Position numbers and translations under genes: made by a program | The notes under the pieces: model-generated | Told to the model about the DNA's origin: nothing | The model's input: the letters and a program-made list of their open reading frames with translations, nothing else | Database searches by the model: none | Source of the DNA: Thiocapsa sp. | GTDB lineage: Bacteria; Pseudomonadota; Gammaproteobacteria; Chromatiales; Chromatiaceae | DNA length: 64,000 nt | Direction: 5' to 3' | Assembly (NCBI RefSeq): GCF_018399035.1 | Contig: NZ_CP073760.1 | Location: 3,786,001 to 3,850,000 of the forward strand | In this document: piece after piece, positions 1 through 9,028 of the stretch | Position numbering within the stretch: position 1 is the stretch's first letter | Layout: the number at the start of each line of letters is the position of its first letter

Positions 1-30
1 ACCCGCGACGCGAGAGGTCTTGGCTGCGCC

Positions 31-3000
31 ATGAGGAGTCTTCTCGCGCGCCTCCCGATCGGCTTGCGATTCGGCTTGGTGATCCTGCTGACCCAGGCCG
101 CTCTGATCGCCTGGGTCGTCCACGACAACCAGCGTCTGAGCAACGCCGCCCTGACCCAGCTGCACGAGACGCGACTGACCGTCCTGACCGCACTCCTGAG
201 CGAGTCCTTGACCCCGTTGCTCGTGCAACGCGACATCGCCGCCCTGCAGGAATCGCTCGACCGGTTCGCCCATCTGCCGGCGGTGCGCTATCTCAAGGTC
301 GACGACGTACGGGGACGGCGCCTCGCCGAGCACACCCATCCACATGAATCGCCGTCTCCCGCCGACGGAGATCACGACCATCATCCGGTGCCGGATGACG
401 CGGCCCTGTGGGAGAGGGCCATCCCGCTGCAGCTGGTCGGCCAAACCTACGGCACCCTCCATGTCGGTATCTCAACCGGCATCTTCGCCGAAACGCAGCA
501 GGGTCTGATCCACCAAAGCCTGCGCAACGGCATGATCGGGCTGGGTGTGCTCTTGCTCATCATCATCCCGCTCGCCGTCTGGGCCGGCCGTCGACTCGGG
601 CACCTGGATGCCGCCGCGCGGGCGATCGCCGCCGGGGATCTCGATCAACGTCTCGACGATACCGGCGACGACGAGATCGGCCGCCTGGCTGTCTCCTTCA
701 ACCGCATGGCGGACGCGCTCGGACACCGCGAATCCGCCTTGCGCGAGGCGAAGGCCGACCTGGAGCGCATCGCGACCTCCAAATACCGGACCCTGTTCGA
801 GGCGACCACGGATGCGGTGATGCTGTTCGATGATGACCGCGGTCTGTTCGACTGCAATCCCGCCGCGCTGCGCATGCTCGGCTGCAATCGCGAAGCGCTG
901 TTCGGCAAACAGCCGAGCGACCTGTCGACGACGCCATTGCCACCCGGTACCGATGTCCTCGCGCCCGCTCCGCCGACGGGACATTCGGGTGAGAACAGCG
1001 GCTTCGAGTGGTGTTTGCGCCGCCGAGATACCGGCGATCCGGTCGAGGTCGAGGTGCTGCTCACCTCGGTGCAGCTCGAGGGCTCGACGCTCCTGCAGAT
1101 GGTGGCGCGCAATATCGGCGCACGCAAAGGGGCCGAGGCGGCGATCAAGCGCTCCGAGGAAAAGTACCGTTTCCTACTCGACCACAGCTACGACATCATC
1201 TATCTCTTCTCGACCGACGGCAGCTTCATCTTCGTCTCGCCGAGCTGGTTGCGACTGACGGGGTATTCAGTCGACGAGACCCTGGCGACGCACTTCTCGA
1301 CCTACGTCCATCCCGACGACCTGCACATCTGCGAGGATGCCTTCCGCAGCGTCGTCGACATGGGAGAGATGCGTCGGGACATCGAGTACCGCATCCGTCA
1401 CGCGGACGGCACCTGGCGTTGGCACGCCTCCAGCGCCATGCCGTTTCGCGACGAGAATGGGGTGATCGTCGGCTTCCAGGGGATCGCGCGCGACGTCACC
1501 GAGCAGAAGGAAACTCGGGAGCAGCTGCGCATTGCCGCGATCGCCTTCGAGGCCCAAGAGGGCATGGTCGTCGCCGACGCCGCAGGAGTCATCCTGAGGG
1601 TCAACGGCGCCTTCACGCAGATCACCGGCTACAGCGCCGAGGAGGCGGTCGGTCAGCCCCCCCGCCTGCTCAAGTCCGGACGCCACGACGCCGAGTTCTA
1701 CAGGGCGATGTGGGCAAGCATTCTGGAGACCGGCTCCTGGCAAGGCGAGGTCTGGAACCGTCGTAAAGGCGGCGAGATCTATCCCGAATGGCTCACGGTC
1801 ACGGCCGTTCCCGGCCCCGACGGCAGGATCACACACTATGTCGGGACCCTGTCCGACATCACTCAACGCAAGGCCGCCGAGGAGGAGATCCGCGAGCTGG
1901 CCTTCTTCGACCCCCTCACACGTCTGCCCAACCGCCGTCTCCTGCTCGACCGACTGAATCTGGCCCTCGCAAGCAGTCGCCGCCACGGCGACTGCGGGGC
2001 GCTCTTCTACATCGATCTGGACGACTTCAAGACACTCAACGACACCCTGGGTCACGACCAAGGCGATCGGCTGCTGCAGCAGGTGGCGCTGCGTCTGACG
2101 GAGCGAATTCGCGAGTCCGACACGCTCGCCCGTCTCGGCGGCGACGAGTTCGTGGTGATGATCGAGCATCTGAGCCCAAACCCACTGGAGGCGGCGCAGC
2201 AAGCCGAAACGCTCGGTAACGGGCTTCTCGGCGCGCTGCGCCAGCCGTACGACCTGGACGGACAGACCCACTACAGCGCGGCCAGCATCGGAATCACGTT
2301 CTTCGATCCGCAGCCGATGCGTGTCGAGGAGTTAATGAAACAAGGCGACATGGCGATGTATCGGGCCAAGGCCGCCGGACGCAACACCATGCGTTTCTTC
2401 GACCCAAGCATGCAGTCGGAGGTCAGCGCCCGTGCGACCCTCGAGGCGCAACTGCGTCGCGGCTTGCGCGACGAGCAGTTCCTGCTCTACTACCAGATCC
2501 AGGTCGATCGCGACGGCGCAGTCATCGGCGCAGAATGTCTGCTGCGCTGGCAGGACCAGCAGGGTTGTTTGATTCCACCGGCAGCCTTCATCCCGCTCGC
2601 GGAGCAAAGCGGGCTGATTCTTCCCATCGGACACTGGGTTCTGCAGACCGCATGCACGCAGTTGGCGGCCTGGTCCGCTCGGTCCGAGACCGCCCAGCTC
2701 ACCCTGGCCGTGAACATCAGTGCACGTCAGTTTCGCCAGGCCGACTTCGTCGACCAGGTCTTGGCCTGCATCGAAGACACGGGCGCGAATCCATTCCGAC
2801 TCAAGCTCGAGATCACCGAGAGCCTCTTGCTCGACGATGTGGAGGACACTGTCGGCAAGATGATTGCCTTAAAGGCCCGAGGCGTGGGTTTCGCGCTGGA
2901 TGACTTCGGCACCGGCTACTCATCCCTGTCATACCTGAAACGCCTTCCCTTCGATCAGCTCAAGATCGATCGCTCCTTCGTCCTGGACATCCTGACCGAC

Positions 3001-3201
3001 ACCAACGCGGCCGCGATCGCCCGAACCATCATCGCCCTCGGCAGGACGCTGGAGCTGGCGGTGATCGCAGAAGGCGTGGAAACCGAGGAGCAGCGCGACT
3101 GGCTGGCCGCTCAGGGTTGCCATGCGTACCAGGGCTACTTCTTCGGGCGGCCGGAGCCGTTGGAGCGTCTGTCGCTGGAGACGCAGAAACCCCTCCTCTG
3201 A
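31..3201 (+). CDS. Membrane-bound GGDEF/EAL cyclic-di-GMP enzyme with HAMP and three PAS domains
   Basis: Makes or degrades cyclic-di-GMP at the inner membrane. The 1056-residue protein has a first membrane segment near residues 14-32, a periplasmic part to about 165 and a second segment at about 169-187. A HAMP region follows to about 240, then PAS-like domains at about 250-366, 376-490 and 500-612, GGDEF (620-790) and EAL (805-1050). GGDEF is intact at 703-707, with an RESD inhibitory-site motif at 694-697. The EAL signature reads ECLLRW (E835 kept), and DDFGTGYSSL and AEGVETEEQ are present, so both activities are possible. The periplasmic part has a His/Asp-rich stretch at about 101-120, which is unusual. 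No partner gene is visible upstream because the window begins here. Domain assignment is firm; the signal and net activity are unknown. Confidence 0.93.
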   Translation: MRSLLARLPIGLRFGLVILLTQAALIAWVVHDNQRLSNAALTQLHETRLTVLTALLSESLTPLLVQRDIAALQESLDRFAHLPAVRYLKVDDVRGRRLAEHTHPHESPSPADGDHDHHPVPDDAALWERAIPLQLVGQTYGTLHVGISTGIFAETQQGLIHQSLRNGMIGLGVLLLIIIPLAVWAGRRLGHLDAAARAIAAGDLDQRLDDTGDDEIGRLAVSFNRMADALGHRESALREAKADLERIATSKYRTLFEATTDAVMLFDDDRGLFDCNPAALRMLGCNREALFGKQPSDLSTTPLPPGTDVLAPAPPTGHSGENSGFEWCLRRRDTGDPVEVEVLLTSVQLEGSTLLQMVARNIGARKGAEAAIKRSEEKYRFLLDHSYDIIYLFSTDGSFIFVSPSWLRLTGYSVDETLATHFSTYVHPDDLHICEDAFRSVVDMGEMRRDIEYRIRHADGTWRWHASSAMPFRDENGVIVGFQGIARDVTEQKETREQLRIAAIAFEAQEGMVVADAAGVILRVNGAFTQITGYSAEEAVGQPPRLLKSGRHDAEFYRAMWASILETGSWQGEVWNRRKGGEIYPEWLTVTAVPGPDGRITHYVGTLSDITQRKAAEEEIRELAFFDPLTRLPNRRLLLDRLNLALASSRRHGDCGALFYIDLDDFKTLNDTLGHDQGDRLLQQVALRLTERIRESDTLARLGGDEFVVMIEHLSPNPLEAAQQAETLGNGLLGALRQPYDLDGQTHYSAASIGITFFDPQPMRVEELMKQGDMAMYRAKAAGRNTMRFFDPSMQSEVSARATLEAQLRRGLRDEQFLLYYQIQVDRDGAVIGAECLLRWQDQQGCLIPPAAFIPLAEQSGLILPIGHWVLQTACTQLAAWSARSETAQLTLAVNISARQFRQADFVDQVLACIEDTGANPFRLKLEITESLLLDDVEDTVGKMIALKARGVGFALDDFGTGYSSLSYLKRLPFDQLKIDRSFVLDILTDTNAAAIARTIIALGRTLELAVIAEGVETEEQRDWLAAQGCHAYQGYFFGRPEPLERLSLETQKPLL

Positions 3202-3500
3202 CCCGCTGCGCGGTCTGAAATCCACCGAGCGCGAAGCGGAAACCATGCCGTCGCCCGGGCGCTGCAAGGCCCGAACCTTGGGTTGAACCGAGGCCCGGAG
3301 CCCTGTAGGGTAAAGAAGCTTTCGTCGGCGCTCGGGTCTTTACCTGGTCGATCCGGCGCGATTCATCGTCCCCATGCCCGCCGGATTCTCAGGCTCGCCC
3401 TGCCGGTCGATCGGGACACGCGGCGTCCCTTGCCGCAAATCAAGTTGCGAGGCCAATCCCGAGCTTCGCACATCAAGCTTCCGTCAGGACCATCAGGGCC
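3202..3500. other. Intergenic leader of the proVWX operon
   Basis: About 300 bases with no supportable gene. The stretch holds the candidate promoter at 3283-3311 and a leader of nearly 190 bases before proV. I see no repeat of the families found elsewhere in the window. Confidence 0.5.
3283..3311 (+). promoter_or_regulatory. Candidate sigma-70 promoter for proVWX
   Basis: TTGAAC at 3283-3288 is followed after 17 bases by TAGGGT at 3306-3311. The -35 is good and the -10 is weak, as is common at osmotically induced promoters. This is a visual match only. Confidence 0.3.
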
Positions 3501-4757
3501 ATGCCCGCAGAACAATCCGTCAAGATCGCCGTGCGCGGTCTCACCAAGGTCTTCGGCGACGAGCCGAAGGACGCCCTGGCACTACTGCGCCAAGGCGAAA
3601 CCAAACAGGCGATCTTCGAGAAGACTGGCCTGGCCGTCGGCGTGGCCGATGCCGACTTCGATGTCCTCGAAGGTGAGATCCTGGTCGTCATGGGCCTGTC
3701 GGGGAGCGGCAAGTCCAGCCTCATCCGTTGTCTGAACCGCCTCAACGAGCCGACCGCCGGGCAGATCCTGCTCGACGGCCGTGACATCGTCCCGCTCGGG
3801 CACCGAGAGCTCCTCGAGGTGCGCAGGAGCAAGTACGGCATGGTCTTCCAGCATTTCGCACTCTTCCCGCATCGCAGTATTCGCGAGAACGTCGAGTTCG
3901 GACTGGAGATCCAAGGCTGTGCCGTCGACGAGCGCGCCGAGAAGGCGTTGATCGCCTTGAAGCAGGTCGGTTTGGAAGGCTGGGAGGACGCCACTCCCGG
4001 GCAACTCTCCGGCGGGATGCAGCAGCGTGTCGGCTTGGCCCGCGCCTTGGCGGTCGACCCGGACGTCCTGCTGATGGACGAGGCATTCTCCGCCCTCGAC
4101 CCCTTGATTCGCCGCGACATGCAGCACGAGCTCGTCGCCCTGCAGAGCCGTGTCCGCAAGACCATCGTCTTCATCACACACGACCTGGACGAGGCGCTGT
4201 TTCTCGGCAACCGGATCGTCCTGATGAAGGATGCCCGGATCGAGCAGGTCGGCACCGCCGAGGAGATCCTCTCCAACCCCGCCACGCCCTACGTCGAGCG
4301 GTTCGTCGCGGAGGTCGACAAGACCAAGGTCTTGACCGCAAGCGCCGTCATGCGGCGCGCGCGCAGCGTCGCCTTCGTCAACGACGGCCCGCGCACCGTC
4401 TTGCGCAAGATGGAAGACGAGGACCTCAATTTCCTCTGCGTCGTTGAATCCGACTTCCGGCTGCGGGGTGTCGTCCGAGACGATGCCGCGTTGGATGCAG
4501 CCAAGCGCGGAGAGAAATCGATTACCTCGATCATGGAGCCGGGCGTTCAACCGGTCGGGCCAGACACCCCGGTGCGCGACCTGTTCGGCCTGCTGGCCGA
4601 GACGACCATGCCCGCCCCCGTCGTCGATGACGCAGGCCGCCTGCTCGGCGTCGTCGTGCGGGCGTCGCTGTTGCAGGGGTTGGCTGAATCCATCGGCAGC
4701 AACGACAACGCAAGCACGTCCGACGTCGCATCCGAGATCGTGGAGACGGCAGCATGA
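3501..4757 (+). CDS. proV: Glycine betaine/proline ABC transporter ATP-binding subunit
   Basis: Cytoplasmic ATPase powering compatible-solute uptake. The 418-residue length fits ProV/OpuAA with a C-terminal CBS region. Walker A is GLSGSGKS near residues 65-72, the signature is LSGGMQQR, and Walker B is VLLMDEAFSALD. The last 120 residues look like a CBS pair, which in OpuA senses ionic strength. The long N-terminal part before Walker A is typical of ProV rather than other ABC ATPases. It overlaps proW by four bases (ATGA), so translation is probably coupled. Function is firm; the exact substrate (betaine, proline or related) is inferred from the neighbouring betaine synthesis genes. Confidence 0.95.
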   Translation: MPAEQSVKIAVRGLTKVFGDEPKDALALLRQGETKQAIFEKTGLAVGVADADFDVLEGEILVVMGLSGSGKSSLIRCLNRLNEPTAGQILLDGRDIVPLGHRELLEVRRSKYGMVFQHFALFPHRSIRENVEFGLEIQGCAVDERAEKALIALKQVGLEGWEDATPGQLSGGMQQRVGLARALAVDPDVLLMDEAFSALDPLIRRDMQHELVALQSRVRKTIVFITHDLDEALFLGNRIVLMKDARIEQVGTAEEILSNPATPYVERFVAEVDKTKVLTASAVMRRARSVAFVNDGPRTVLRKMEDEDLNFLCVVESDFRLRGVVRDDAALDAAKRGEKSITSIMEPGVQPVGPDTPVRDLFGLLAETTMPAPVVDDAGRLLGVVVRASLLQGLAESIGSNDNASTSDVASEIVETAA

Positions 4758-5602
4758 TCGAAATCCCGCGACTTCCCCTGGCGGAATGGATCGACAACGG
4801 GCTGGATGCCCTGACCGGGCAGTTCGCCGGCGCAACCAAGGTGGTCTCGGATCTGATGGAGACCGGGATCGAGGGCACCGTAGATGCACTCATGTGGCTC
4901 CCGCCGGGTGTGACGATCCTTCTGGCGGGTGTGCTCGTGTGGCGCCTGACCGGAATCCGCACCGCGCTCTTCGCCTTGGCCGGCTTGGCGCTGCTGTGGA
5001 ACCTCGGACTCTGGGAGGCGACCCTGCAGACCTTGGTGATGGTCCTGATCGCGACCCTGATCGCCGTGTCCGTCGGCGGACCGCTCGGCATCCTCGCCGC
5101 CCTCTCGCCGGCTGCCTACCGGATCATCTTCCCGATCTTGGACTTCATGCAGACCATGCCGGCCTTCGTCTACCTCATCCCGGCGATCCCCTTTTTCGGT
5201 CTCGGACCGGTCGCGGCGATCTTCTCGACCGTGATCTTCGCGATGCCGCCGGCCATTCGGCTCACGACACTCGGGATCCGTCAGGTCCCGGCCGATCTGG
5301 TCGAGGCAGCCGATGCCTTCGGGGCCACCCGGCGGCAGAAGCTCTTGAAGGTCCAGCTCCCCCTGGCCGTCCCGACCATCATGGCCGGGATCAACCAGAC
5401 CATCATGCTCGCCCTCTCGATGGTGGTCATCGCGGCCATGATCGGCGCCCAGGGCTTGGGCGGCGAGGTCTGGCGAGCGATCCAGCGCAACGAGGCCGGG
5501 ATGGGCTTCGAGGCCGGGATCGCCGTGGTCATTTTGGCCATGCTTCTGGATCGGATCACCCAGGGGATCGGGAGACGCGGCAAGGATCAGCCGAACACCT
5601 GA
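4754..5602 (+). CDS. proW: Glycine betaine ABC transporter permease
   Basis: Inner-membrane channel subunit of the ProVWX importer, 282 residues. An N-terminal amphipathic stretch precedes several hydrophobic helices from about residue 50. The EAA-type loop that docks on the ATPase is visible as LVEAADAFGATRRQKLLKV near residues 182-200, followed by the conserved AGINQTIMLALSMVVIAAMI region. The start is set by the ATGA overlap with proV. proX follows 33 bases downstream, completing the importer. Confidence 0.95.
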   Translation: MIEIPRLPLAEWIDNGLDALTGQFAGATKVVSDLMETGIEGTVDALMWLPPGVTILLAGVLVWRLTGIRTALFALAGLALLWNLGLWEATLQTLVMVLIATLIAVSVGGPLGILAALSPAAYRIIFPILDFMQTMPAFVYLIPAIPFFGLGPVAAIFSTVIFAMPPAIRLTTLGIRQVPADLVEAADAFGATRRQKLLKVQLPLAVPTIMAGINQTIMLALSMVVIAAMIGAQGLGGEVWRAIQRNEAGMGFEAGIAVVILAMLLDRITQGIGRRGKDQPNT

Positions 5603-5635
5603 AACCCGCAACACATCAAGAAAAGGTAAGACATC

Positions 5636-6496
5636 ATGATCAACAGATACGCTATTGCCGCGCTTGCGGCGCTCGCCGCCGTCGGGACCCCGGCACTCGG
5701 CGCAGACAAAGGCAAGGTCGAGTTGGCCTATGTCGAGTGGTCGAGCGAGGTGGCCAGCACCAACCTCATGAAGGCCGTACTCGAGGACATGGGATACGAC
5801 GTGAAGATCACCCCGGTGTCGGCCGCAGCCATGTGGCAGGCCGTCGGCAGCGGCGATGTCGACGGCCTCGTCGCCGCCTGGCTGCCGACCACCCACAACC
5901 ATTACCTCGAGCAGGTCTCCGACAAGGTCGAGGACCTCGGCCCCAATCTCGTCGGAACCCGGATCGGATTGGTCGTGCCGGCCTATGTCGAGATCGACTC
6001 GATCGAGGATCTCAACGGTGCCGCCGAGCGTTTCGACGGCAAGATCATCGGGATCGATCCGGGCGCCGGCCTGATGAGCAAGACCGAGCAGGTGCTCGAA
6101 GACTACACGATCACCGACCTGAAGCTCGTCGAAGGCACCGGCCCCATCATGACTGCCGTGCTGGGTAACGCCATCGACAAGAACGAGTGGGTGGTGGTGA
6201 CCGGCTGGACGCCCCATTGGAAGTTCGCCGAGTTCGACCTGAAGTATCTCGACGACCCGAAGGGCGTCTACGGCGGCGAAGAGGAGATCCACACCATCGT
6301 CCGCGCCGGCTTGAAGGAAGACATGCCGGAAGTCTACGCGGTCCTGGACAACTTCAACTGGACGCCGGATCAGATGGCCGAGCTGATGGTGTTGAATCAA
6401 GAACGACGTGCCGACCCTTTGAAGAACGCAAAGCTGTGGATCGCGGAGAATCCGGACGTCGTCGCGTCCTGGATGCCGGGCGCCGAGAGCGAGTAA
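5636..6496 (+). CDS. proX: Periplasmic glycine betaine-binding protein
   Basis: Captures betaine in the periplasm and delivers it to ProW. The 286-residue product has a signal peptide (about 1-22, ending TPALGA) followed by an OpuAC-type binding domain beginning with VELAYVEWSSEVASTN. Several Trp residues (for example in MWQAVG, GWTPHW and FNWTP) are candidates for the aromatic cage that holds the trimethylammonium group. The ribosome site AAAAGGTAAG lies about 8 bases before the ATG. The gene ends only seven bases before the porin gene, suggesting one transcript. Confidence 0.95.
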   Translation: MINRYAIAALAALAAVGTPALGADKGKVELAYVEWSSEVASTNLMKAVLEDMGYDVKITPVSAAAMWQAVGSGDVDGLVAAWLPTTHNHYLEQVSDKVEDLGPNLVGTRIGLVVPAYVEIDSIEDLNGAAERFDGKIIGIDPGAGLMSKTEQVLEDYTITDLKLVEGTGPIMTAVLGNAIDKNEWVVVTGWTPHWKFAEFDLKYLDDPKGVYGGEEEIHTIVRAGLKEDMPEVYAVLDNFNWTPDQMAELMVLNQERRADPLKNAKLWIAENPDVVASWMPGAESE

Positions 6497-6503
6497 GCGA
6501 GGG

Positions 6504-8015
6504 ATGAAGATGAGTCGGAACGAATCGCACACTCGCGCCGAGACCGCTCGGCATCCGGCGATCGGGGCGCTGCTCCTCGGGATGCTGTGTGCACTCCCGG
6601 CGGTGGCCTCGGCAGATGTCGAAGCGCTCGAGCAGCACGTCGCTGAGCTCGCACGCCAGCTCGAAGAGGCTCGGCGCACACTCGCCGCAGCGAAGGGCGA
6701 ACCCATCGGCACGGGCGCACTCGATACCGGAGCAGACGACGCGGCGGTTGTCTCTCGGAAGATGATTGCCCCGGGCGTCGTCGCCGAGACGGACGAAGCC
6801 CTGGACGAATCCGCTCCGGAAAGCACGGTGCTCAAGATCGGACCCGTCACCGTCGGCGGCGCCATGCGAGTCAACTATGTCCTGGGCAGCTACAAGGTGC
6901 AGGAGGCCGTCGCCGGGCCGAACCGCGGCGGCAACGGCGGCAATATCGAGCTGGACACCTTTCGGATCAATCTCGCGCTCGACTATGAAAACATCATCGG
7001 TCGGCTCGAGTACCGCTGGTATGCGGCGGGGACAGGCAAAAGCTACAACTTCCTGCATACCGGCTGGCTCGGCTATCGGTTTGCGGACGACAGCGAGGTC
7101 CAAGTCGGTGTCAATCGCGTGCCGTTCGGCCCCGGCCCCTACGGCGTCTCGCAAAGCTGGTTCTTCGATCAGCACTATTATGTCGGGCTGTCCGACGACA
7201 TGGATCTGGGCATCAAGTACAGCACCACCATCGATCAATGGAAGCTGGACGCGGCTTACTATCCGTCGAGCGAGGGCAGCTATTTCGGTCGTAGTTTAAA
7301 CAGCACCCGCTATAGCTACGACGCGGTGCGGTGGGAGGAATCGGTCGATGCCGACGGCAATGTGTCGTTCGGCGGCGAGCACAACGGCTTCGACGAGCGC
7401 AATCAGCTCAACCTGCGCGCCATCTACAGCCTCGCCGACACCGCGATCCCGACCGATGTGGGCGTCTCGCTCCAATACGGGCAGCTCAAGGGCCAGCGGA
7501 CCGACGACGGCAGCCATTGGGCAGCCTCGGCACACATGGTCAACCGGATGGGTCCGCTCACCGTCGCCTCGCAACTGACCCGCTACGAATACGCTATCGA
7601 CAGCGACAATCCCTGGGGCACGGACACCTTGATCCCGATGGGCGCGTACGACTTTGCGTGGCCGGTCGCGACCAAGGCGTGGATTCCGGCGGTCTCCGTC
7701 AGCTACTTGGTGGAAACGCCTCGGATCTCCTGGCTCGACTCCGTGCTGCCCTATATCGAGTACAGCAGCATCGTGAAGGACGAAAGCGACTTCAACGACA
7801 GCCAGATGTGGGTCGCCGGGGCCGCGTGGGCTAGGGGCGGCTGGTACATCTACAGCGATCTCGCCTACTCCAACGGCAATTACTTCGTCGGGAACGAGGC
7901 CAGCGGCGGCGGCATGGATGATTACGGACGAATCGACGGCGTCGGGGATTTCGGCGTCAACGGAAACGACACATGGAACTATCGGTTCAATCTCAATCTG
8001 GGGTACTACTTTTAG
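6504..8015 (+). CDS. Outer-membrane porin-like protein in the betaine uptake operon
   Basis: Predicted outer-membrane beta-barrel, 503 residues. A signal peptide ends near ASADVEAL. It is followed by a coiled-coil-like segment (about 40-70, VEALEQHVAELARQLEEARR), an acidic linker, and then alternating aromatic beta-strand pattern to the C-terminal LGYYF, the usual terminal-Phe assembly signal. The coiled coil plus barrel resembles OprP/DcaP-type substrate porins. It follows proX by seven bases, so it may admit betaine or other small solutes across the outer membrane; that role is inferred from position only. The start could be 6504 or the ATG at 6510. The family name is uncertain but the barrel nature is well supported. 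Confidence 0.8.
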   Translation: MKMSRNESHTRAETARHPAIGALLLGMLCALPAVASADVEALEQHVAELARQLEEARRTLAAAKGEPIGTGALDTGADDAAVVSRKMIAPGVVAETDEALDESAPESTVLKIGPVTVGGAMRVNYVLGSYKVQEAVAGPNRGGNGGNIELDTFRINLALDYENIIGRLEYRWYAAGTGKSYNFLHTGWLGYRFADDSEVQVGVNRVPFGPGPYGVSQSWFFDQHYYVGLSDDMDLGIKYSTTIDQWKLDAAYYPSSEGSYFGRSLNSTRYSYDAVRWEESVDADGNVSFGGEHNGFDERNQLNLRAIYSLADTAIPTDVGVSLQYGQLKGQRTDDGSHWAASAHMVNRMGPLTVASQLTRYEYAIDSDNPWGTDTLIPMGAYDFAWPVATKAWIPAVSVSYLVETPRISWLDSVLPYIEYSSIVKDESDFNDSQMWVAGAAWARGGWYIYSDLAYSNGNYFVGNEASGGGMDDYGRIDGVGDFGVNGNDTWNYRFNLNLGYYF

Positions 8016-8209
8016 GCCGCGTGCGGCGCGGTATTTAGGTTTCGGACACATGTCGAAGACGTCTGGACCTCACATCGCGCCGATCACGCAATCACTGGTT
8101 TATCGCCCGAATCGGGCGGCTCCGCTCACGCAGCGGTGAGGCGCTTGCTCAGATCCGACGGCGTCTTCAGCCACCAACATCACTCCCGCTCAGGGAGCCA
8201 GGAGGTGAC
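8016..8209. other. Intergenic region before the betaine synthesis genes
   Basis: This 194-base gap contains short inverted repeats, GCCCGAATCGGGC near 8109 and a CTCAC/GTGAG pair just after it. They could act as a weak terminator or attenuator between the uptake operon and the methyltransferase genes. No gene is seen. Confidence 0.35.
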
Positions 8210-9028
8210 ATGAAGCTCGAACGCACCAAGCAAGACTACGGGACCAATCCGCTGAAGGTCCGCGACACCAATCATTACCAAGCCGAATACATCCAATCGT
8301 TCGTGGAGAAATGGGACGAGCTGATCGACTGGGACGGACGTGCCCAGAGTGAAGGCGACTTCTTCATCCGACTCCTCGAGGAGCACGGTGCGCGTAAGGT
8401 ACTTGATGTCGCCACCGGAACCGGTTTCCACTCGGTGCAACTGCTGCGGGCCGGGTTCGAGGTGACCAGTGCAGACGGCAATCCCGTCATGCTGGCGAAG
8501 GCCTTCGAGAATGCACGACGCAACGAGAAGATCCTGCGGACCGTGCAAGCGGATTGGCGGTGGCTCAATCGAGACGTCCACGATTACTACGACGCCGTCA
8601 TCTGTCTGGGCAATTCATTCACCCATCTGCACGACGAGAACGACCGCCGCAAGGCCTTGGCCGAATTCTATGCCACGCTGCGCCACGACGGCATCCTGAT
8701 CCTCGATCAGCGCAACTACGACGCGATTCTGGATCATCAGATTCCCCCGACGCACAACTATTATTACTGCGGCGAAAATGTCCGTGCTCAGCCCGAGCAT
8801 GTCGACGAGACGCTCGCGCGTTTTCGCTACGAATTTCCCGGCGACCACGTCTTTCATCTCAACATGTTTCCCTTGCGCAAGGATTACACGCGCCGATTGC
8901 TGCACGAGGTCGGCTTCCAGCGCGTCACGACCTATGGCGACTTCAAGGAGACCTATCGCGACGACGAGCCGGACTTCTTTATCCACGTTGCCGAGAAACG
9001 CTACGTGGAAGGAGGCGACGACACATGA
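8210..9028 (+). CDS. Glycine/sarcosine N-methyltransferase
   Basis: Methylates glycine to sarcosine and on to dimethylglycine with S-adenosylmethionine, the first two steps of de novo betaine synthesis. It is 272 residues. SAM motif I is VLDVATGTGFHSVQLL near residues 64-79, and the motif around DAVICLGNSFTHLHD matches GSMT enzymes of halophilic phototrophs. A very strong ribosome site (AGGAGGTGAC) fixes the start. It overlaps the next methyltransferase by four bases (ATGA), and together they form the complete glycine-to-betaine route. Such gene pairs are known in Ectothiorhodospira and Actinopolyspora and indicate a halotolerant lifestyle. Confidence 0.92.
   Translation: MKLERTKQDYGTNPLKVRDTNHYQAEYIQSFVEKWDELIDWDGRAQSEGDFFIRLLEEHGARKVLDVATGTGFHSVQLLRAGFEVTSADGNPVMLAKAFENARRNEKILRTVQADWRWLNRDVHDYYDAVICLGNSFTHLHDENDRRKALAEFYATLRHDGILILDQRNYDAILDHQIPPTHNYYYCGENVRAQPEHVDETLARFRYEFPGDHVFHLNMFPLRKDYTRRLLHEVGFQRVTTYGDFKETYRDDEPDFFIHVAEKRYVEGGDDT

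Noticed and set aside
4547-6874. A 775-codon open frame on the minus strand opposite proV, proW, proX and the porin gene
   Set aside because: Antisense to four well-recognised genes, with repetitive Asp/Gly/His/Arg composition typical of high-GC shadow frames and no domains.
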